From contig NC_066844.1 of the NCBI RefSeq assembly GCF_001640805.2, positions 10,478,363 through 10,542,362 of the forward strand: a stretch of 64,000 nucleotides of DNA, written 5' to 3'. Origin of the DNA: Lates calcarifer (lineage: Eukaryota; Chordata; Actinopteri; Centropomidae). Of the stretch, positions 61,401-64,000 are shown piece by piece. Made by a program: the position numbers and the translations under genes. The first letter of the stretch is position 1. Every line of letters begins with the position of its first letter. The notes beneath the pieces were generated by a model. It did not search any database, was not told where the DNA came from, and worked only from the letters and a program-made list of their open reading frames with translations.

Positions 61401-63663
61401 AAGGTTTTCTGATGTTGTCTCTCTCTTTCCCTCTTAGCGTGTGTTGTGAGTGTGAAGGGTTAACAGTGCAGGTTGGCTGGATATTAATGCCACTCACTCA
61501 GAGAACCCAGGAGAAGGCTGGCTTTAGCCCAGGGCCCAGCCCTCCCAGGCCTCTCTCAAACTCCCAGATCTCTTCAGCATACTTCTCATATTAAAAGAAA
61601 ACAAGTTACACAAATGAGACAGATGGTTCTTGTTTGTGATGACAGTTGCAATTCTTTCTCCCCTAGCCCTCCTCCCCTCTTCTTCCCTCTCGGCTTTCCT
61701 CTGGTGTCTCTGCTGTTTTTTGCCCTGAAACAGCCACGTTGTGTAACATGAGCAAAGCGGGTGAGAGGGTCGGGCTCGTGGGCATCGCAGACAAGGACAC
61801 CAGGCTTCAGATCTGACATGGCTATACACTGGTGCTGCAGACTTTCTAATAACTTGATGTGTTTTGCCTTTGCACCGGCTGCAAGCATGGTATCCTGTCT
61901 ACTCACAAGTGCATTTTAAGTCAACCAAAAGGTGGGTAAACTGGGACCTCCTGTAAGTGTAATGTGTACTTTCATTCTTGCTTTTTCCCATCTCCTCACA
62001 TACGATCATATCTTCTACGAATTGCATTCTTCTGCTGCTATTTTACATTATCAAAACATATTGTCAGCACCAATTACAAGTGTGAGTAAGGACATGAACC
62101 ATTAACCTCCACACCCTTAACTTCTGTTTCACGATAGGAATGACACAATTTCCTACACTGCTGCCGCAAAGGTAATTCACTAGCACTGATTAGCTGCATA
62201 TGAACAGAATTCATAGGAAAAAAAAAATCGTTGTCACATGACTTAGAACTTACCTCATATATATTCATGAGGGGCCAGAGATCAGGGTAACAGGCTGACA
62301 GAGACTTATGTAGGAAGAGGTAAAGACAGCTGACTAATCTAAAGTTATTGTGGGAGAGGCTGTGGTGACACAAACACACAGGGGAGGCAGATAGCAGAAG
62401 GTCAGTGGTTGATTTTGTAGAGAGATGTAGGTGACCCACAGCAGCTTACTGTCTACATTCCTCTACTCCGTACTGGTTAACCCCCATGGGCCATGACAGA
62501 CAGACAGACAGACACTAAGATATTCACTCTGCTACACACAGAAACAGAGAGCTGTAGCCTGAAACTGTGAAATGAGCACATTATGAAAATTATTTAGTGA
62601 CTAAACCCTGTACTTAGCATAGCTTCTCGCTTGCCGCACTCATGTCTCCTCGTCGCATTATGTCTCCTCCCAGCATGGAAGATGAGAGAGAGGCACAAGG
62701 AAAACATGCCAAGACAGGGAAATTGTATTGACCAATTACCATATTGACCATATACTGTGAGTGACAGAAACACCAACCAAGAATTAAGAGTGTTTATTCT
62801 TAAGAGAACAGAAGGGACTTGAGGAAGCAATAAAAACAGCTATAAATGTGAGCCTGATGAGTTTGTGAAAGACCATATATTCAACAAGTCGCGAATTCTC
62901 TTCAGGTATAGTCTGATATTATAGGACTAATAATAATAACTGTTTCTGTATAGAACTTCATAGAAAGTGGTGGAAAGTAGGAATGGAAAAGAAGAGAAGA
63001 AGAAAAGTCTTATGGCTTACAAGGAAAAAATAAAGCTGCTTTCAGATTCTACACAGGTAAAGTTTATGAATAAATATGAATATCTATTATAGAACTACTT
63101 TTGGTGCTGATTCCTTCCTGTTTCTGCAGGCTGTTGTTTGCAACTGTTTGTTTGTTTCTGTTTACTCCCCTCACATCAGCTCACTGCATCAATAAATGGA
63201 TTCCGATCAACAGGATGTAAAGATTTCAGCAGACTTGACATGACTTGGACTTATATCAAAAAATCTAAAACGGCTCTGAATTCAATGATGGACACAAAAG
63301 TTTGCTGGTACATTTACAGTGAAATTGATCCAGGTGTGTTTTTCACATCTGTCTGTACAAACCAATTCCAAACACTCATCTCACAGCCATTCAGGCTACA
63401 TTTTATCCCAGCATGGTCAGATCAGATAAGGAGAGGAGGAGGAGTAAAAGTGACAACACACGAGTCCTCTCCCACACACACACACAGACGGAGGCTGTTG
63501 ATGGGGGCTGTAACTGTCACAGCTTCATCTCTGGATGCTGGTATGGAGGACCACTGTGAGTTTACTTCACACACTAACACATGCTCTCACTTAAAGCCAT
63601 GTGTCTGTCATCAGAGAGATTTCAGCTGAACTGCAAGAACTTTCCCTTAACACCTGGGCACTG

Positions 63664-63665
<2 letters not shown>
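58481..63665. other. Downstream intergenic, no gene seen
   Basis: No exon set, RNA gene or named repeat is supportable over 5 kb. Small items are a C12 run near 58867, (GACA)n near 62496-62514 and a 163-codon + strand frame (63138-63629) without recognisable domains that reads into CA repeats. Confidence 0.5.

Positions 63666-63706
<41 letters not shown>
63666..63706. repeat. (CA)n microsatellite
   Basis: About 20 perfect CA units near the right edge. The final 294 bp after it show nothing else. Confidence 0.9.
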
Positions 63707-63708
<2 letters not shown>

Positions 63709-64000
63709 GTGTGTGTATGTGGGTGAAAGGGGTTGGTGTGTGTGTTACATGTATCCATTAGCTAACAGCAACCTGCCGTGTCAAAACAATCCTTGCAGTG
63801 ACCAGTGGTAGTGTCAGACATGTTCTACTCACACACTGAAAACCTCAGGTGGAATACACATGTTCACACACATACAGCTGTTTTAGAGGATGGAAAACTG
63901 ACATCATGATGTACGGATCTGCTTCTATGTATAACAACAGGAACACAATATGACAAGCAAAGAAAAGCAAGAATTAAGAATGAAAAATATGAAACAGAAC

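Noticed and set aside
61586..61906. 106-codon minus-strand frame
   Set aside because: It contains a basic low-complexity stretch from CT-rich DNA, with no known motif.
63138..63629. 163-codon + strand frame
   Set aside because: No recognisable family; it reads through a CA repeat and has no exon-like borders.
58481..63665. A cdc42-type neighbour gene expected beside wnt4
   Set aside because: I looked for Rho-GTPase motifs and splice-bounded exons downstream and saw none in this window.
1..64000. A novel multi-gene defence or biosynthetic system
   Set aside because: The window has one ordinary developmental gene and repeat debris; nothing supports a gene cluster or prokaryotic system.

Overview
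The window is vertebrate nuclear DNA, most likely from a percomorph/acanthomorph teleost. It is AT-rich, very rich in (CA)n/(GT)n microsatellites, and carries fragments I recognise by eye as common spiny-rayed fish repeats. Its only confident gene is split into six exons with GT-AG introns. There is no operon structure, prophage, CRISPR array or bacterial-type gene.

The gene is wnt4 (the teleost wnt4a type) on the + strand. The start codon is at 35854 and the stop codon ends at 56653. Six coding exons (77, 82, 154, 132, 143 and 471 nt) join in frame into 352 codons. The product is a complete secreted Wnt ligand with a signal peptide, 24 cysteines after it, the lipidated-serine motif at S212 and two N-glycosylation sequons (N88, N298). 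Intron 1 is 17 kb; the other four introns are 0.3-1.2 kb. A CpG-rich 5' region (about 35270-35920), preceded by a 48-bp GA tract, is the likely promoter and 5' UTR. Upstream ATGs lie there, including a 43-codon ORF whose stop overlaps the wnt4 start as ATGA. Candidate poly(A) signals are at 57120 and 58456.

The 35 kb upstream contains no intact gene that I can support. Two broken coding relics stand out. One is a P-element/THAP9-like transposase remnant (about 1545-2090, +). The other is an apparently intronless coiled-coil pseudogene with acidic 18-residue repeats (about 24950-26515, -). The rest is mobile-element debris: two inverted-repeat elements (6401-6851 and 21151-21536), a LINE-type 3' fragment near 4270, two copies of a repeat at 9490-9625 and 11630-11945, a long polypurine tract (7740-8585) and microsatellite clusters.

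Intron 1 holds further dispersed repeats (40835, 44195, 48960), an antisense tRNA-derived SINE (47505), a LINE tail (52042) and a GC-richer unique island (37130-37460) that could be regulatory. A second LINE tail lies in intron 5. Downstream of wnt4 (58.5-64 kb) I find no gene. The window therefore looks like a developmental-regulator locus in a gene-poor neighbourhood. Any undescribed biology is more likely regulatory (uORFs, intronic and upstream elements) or in the broken coiled-coil locus than in a new multi-gene system.
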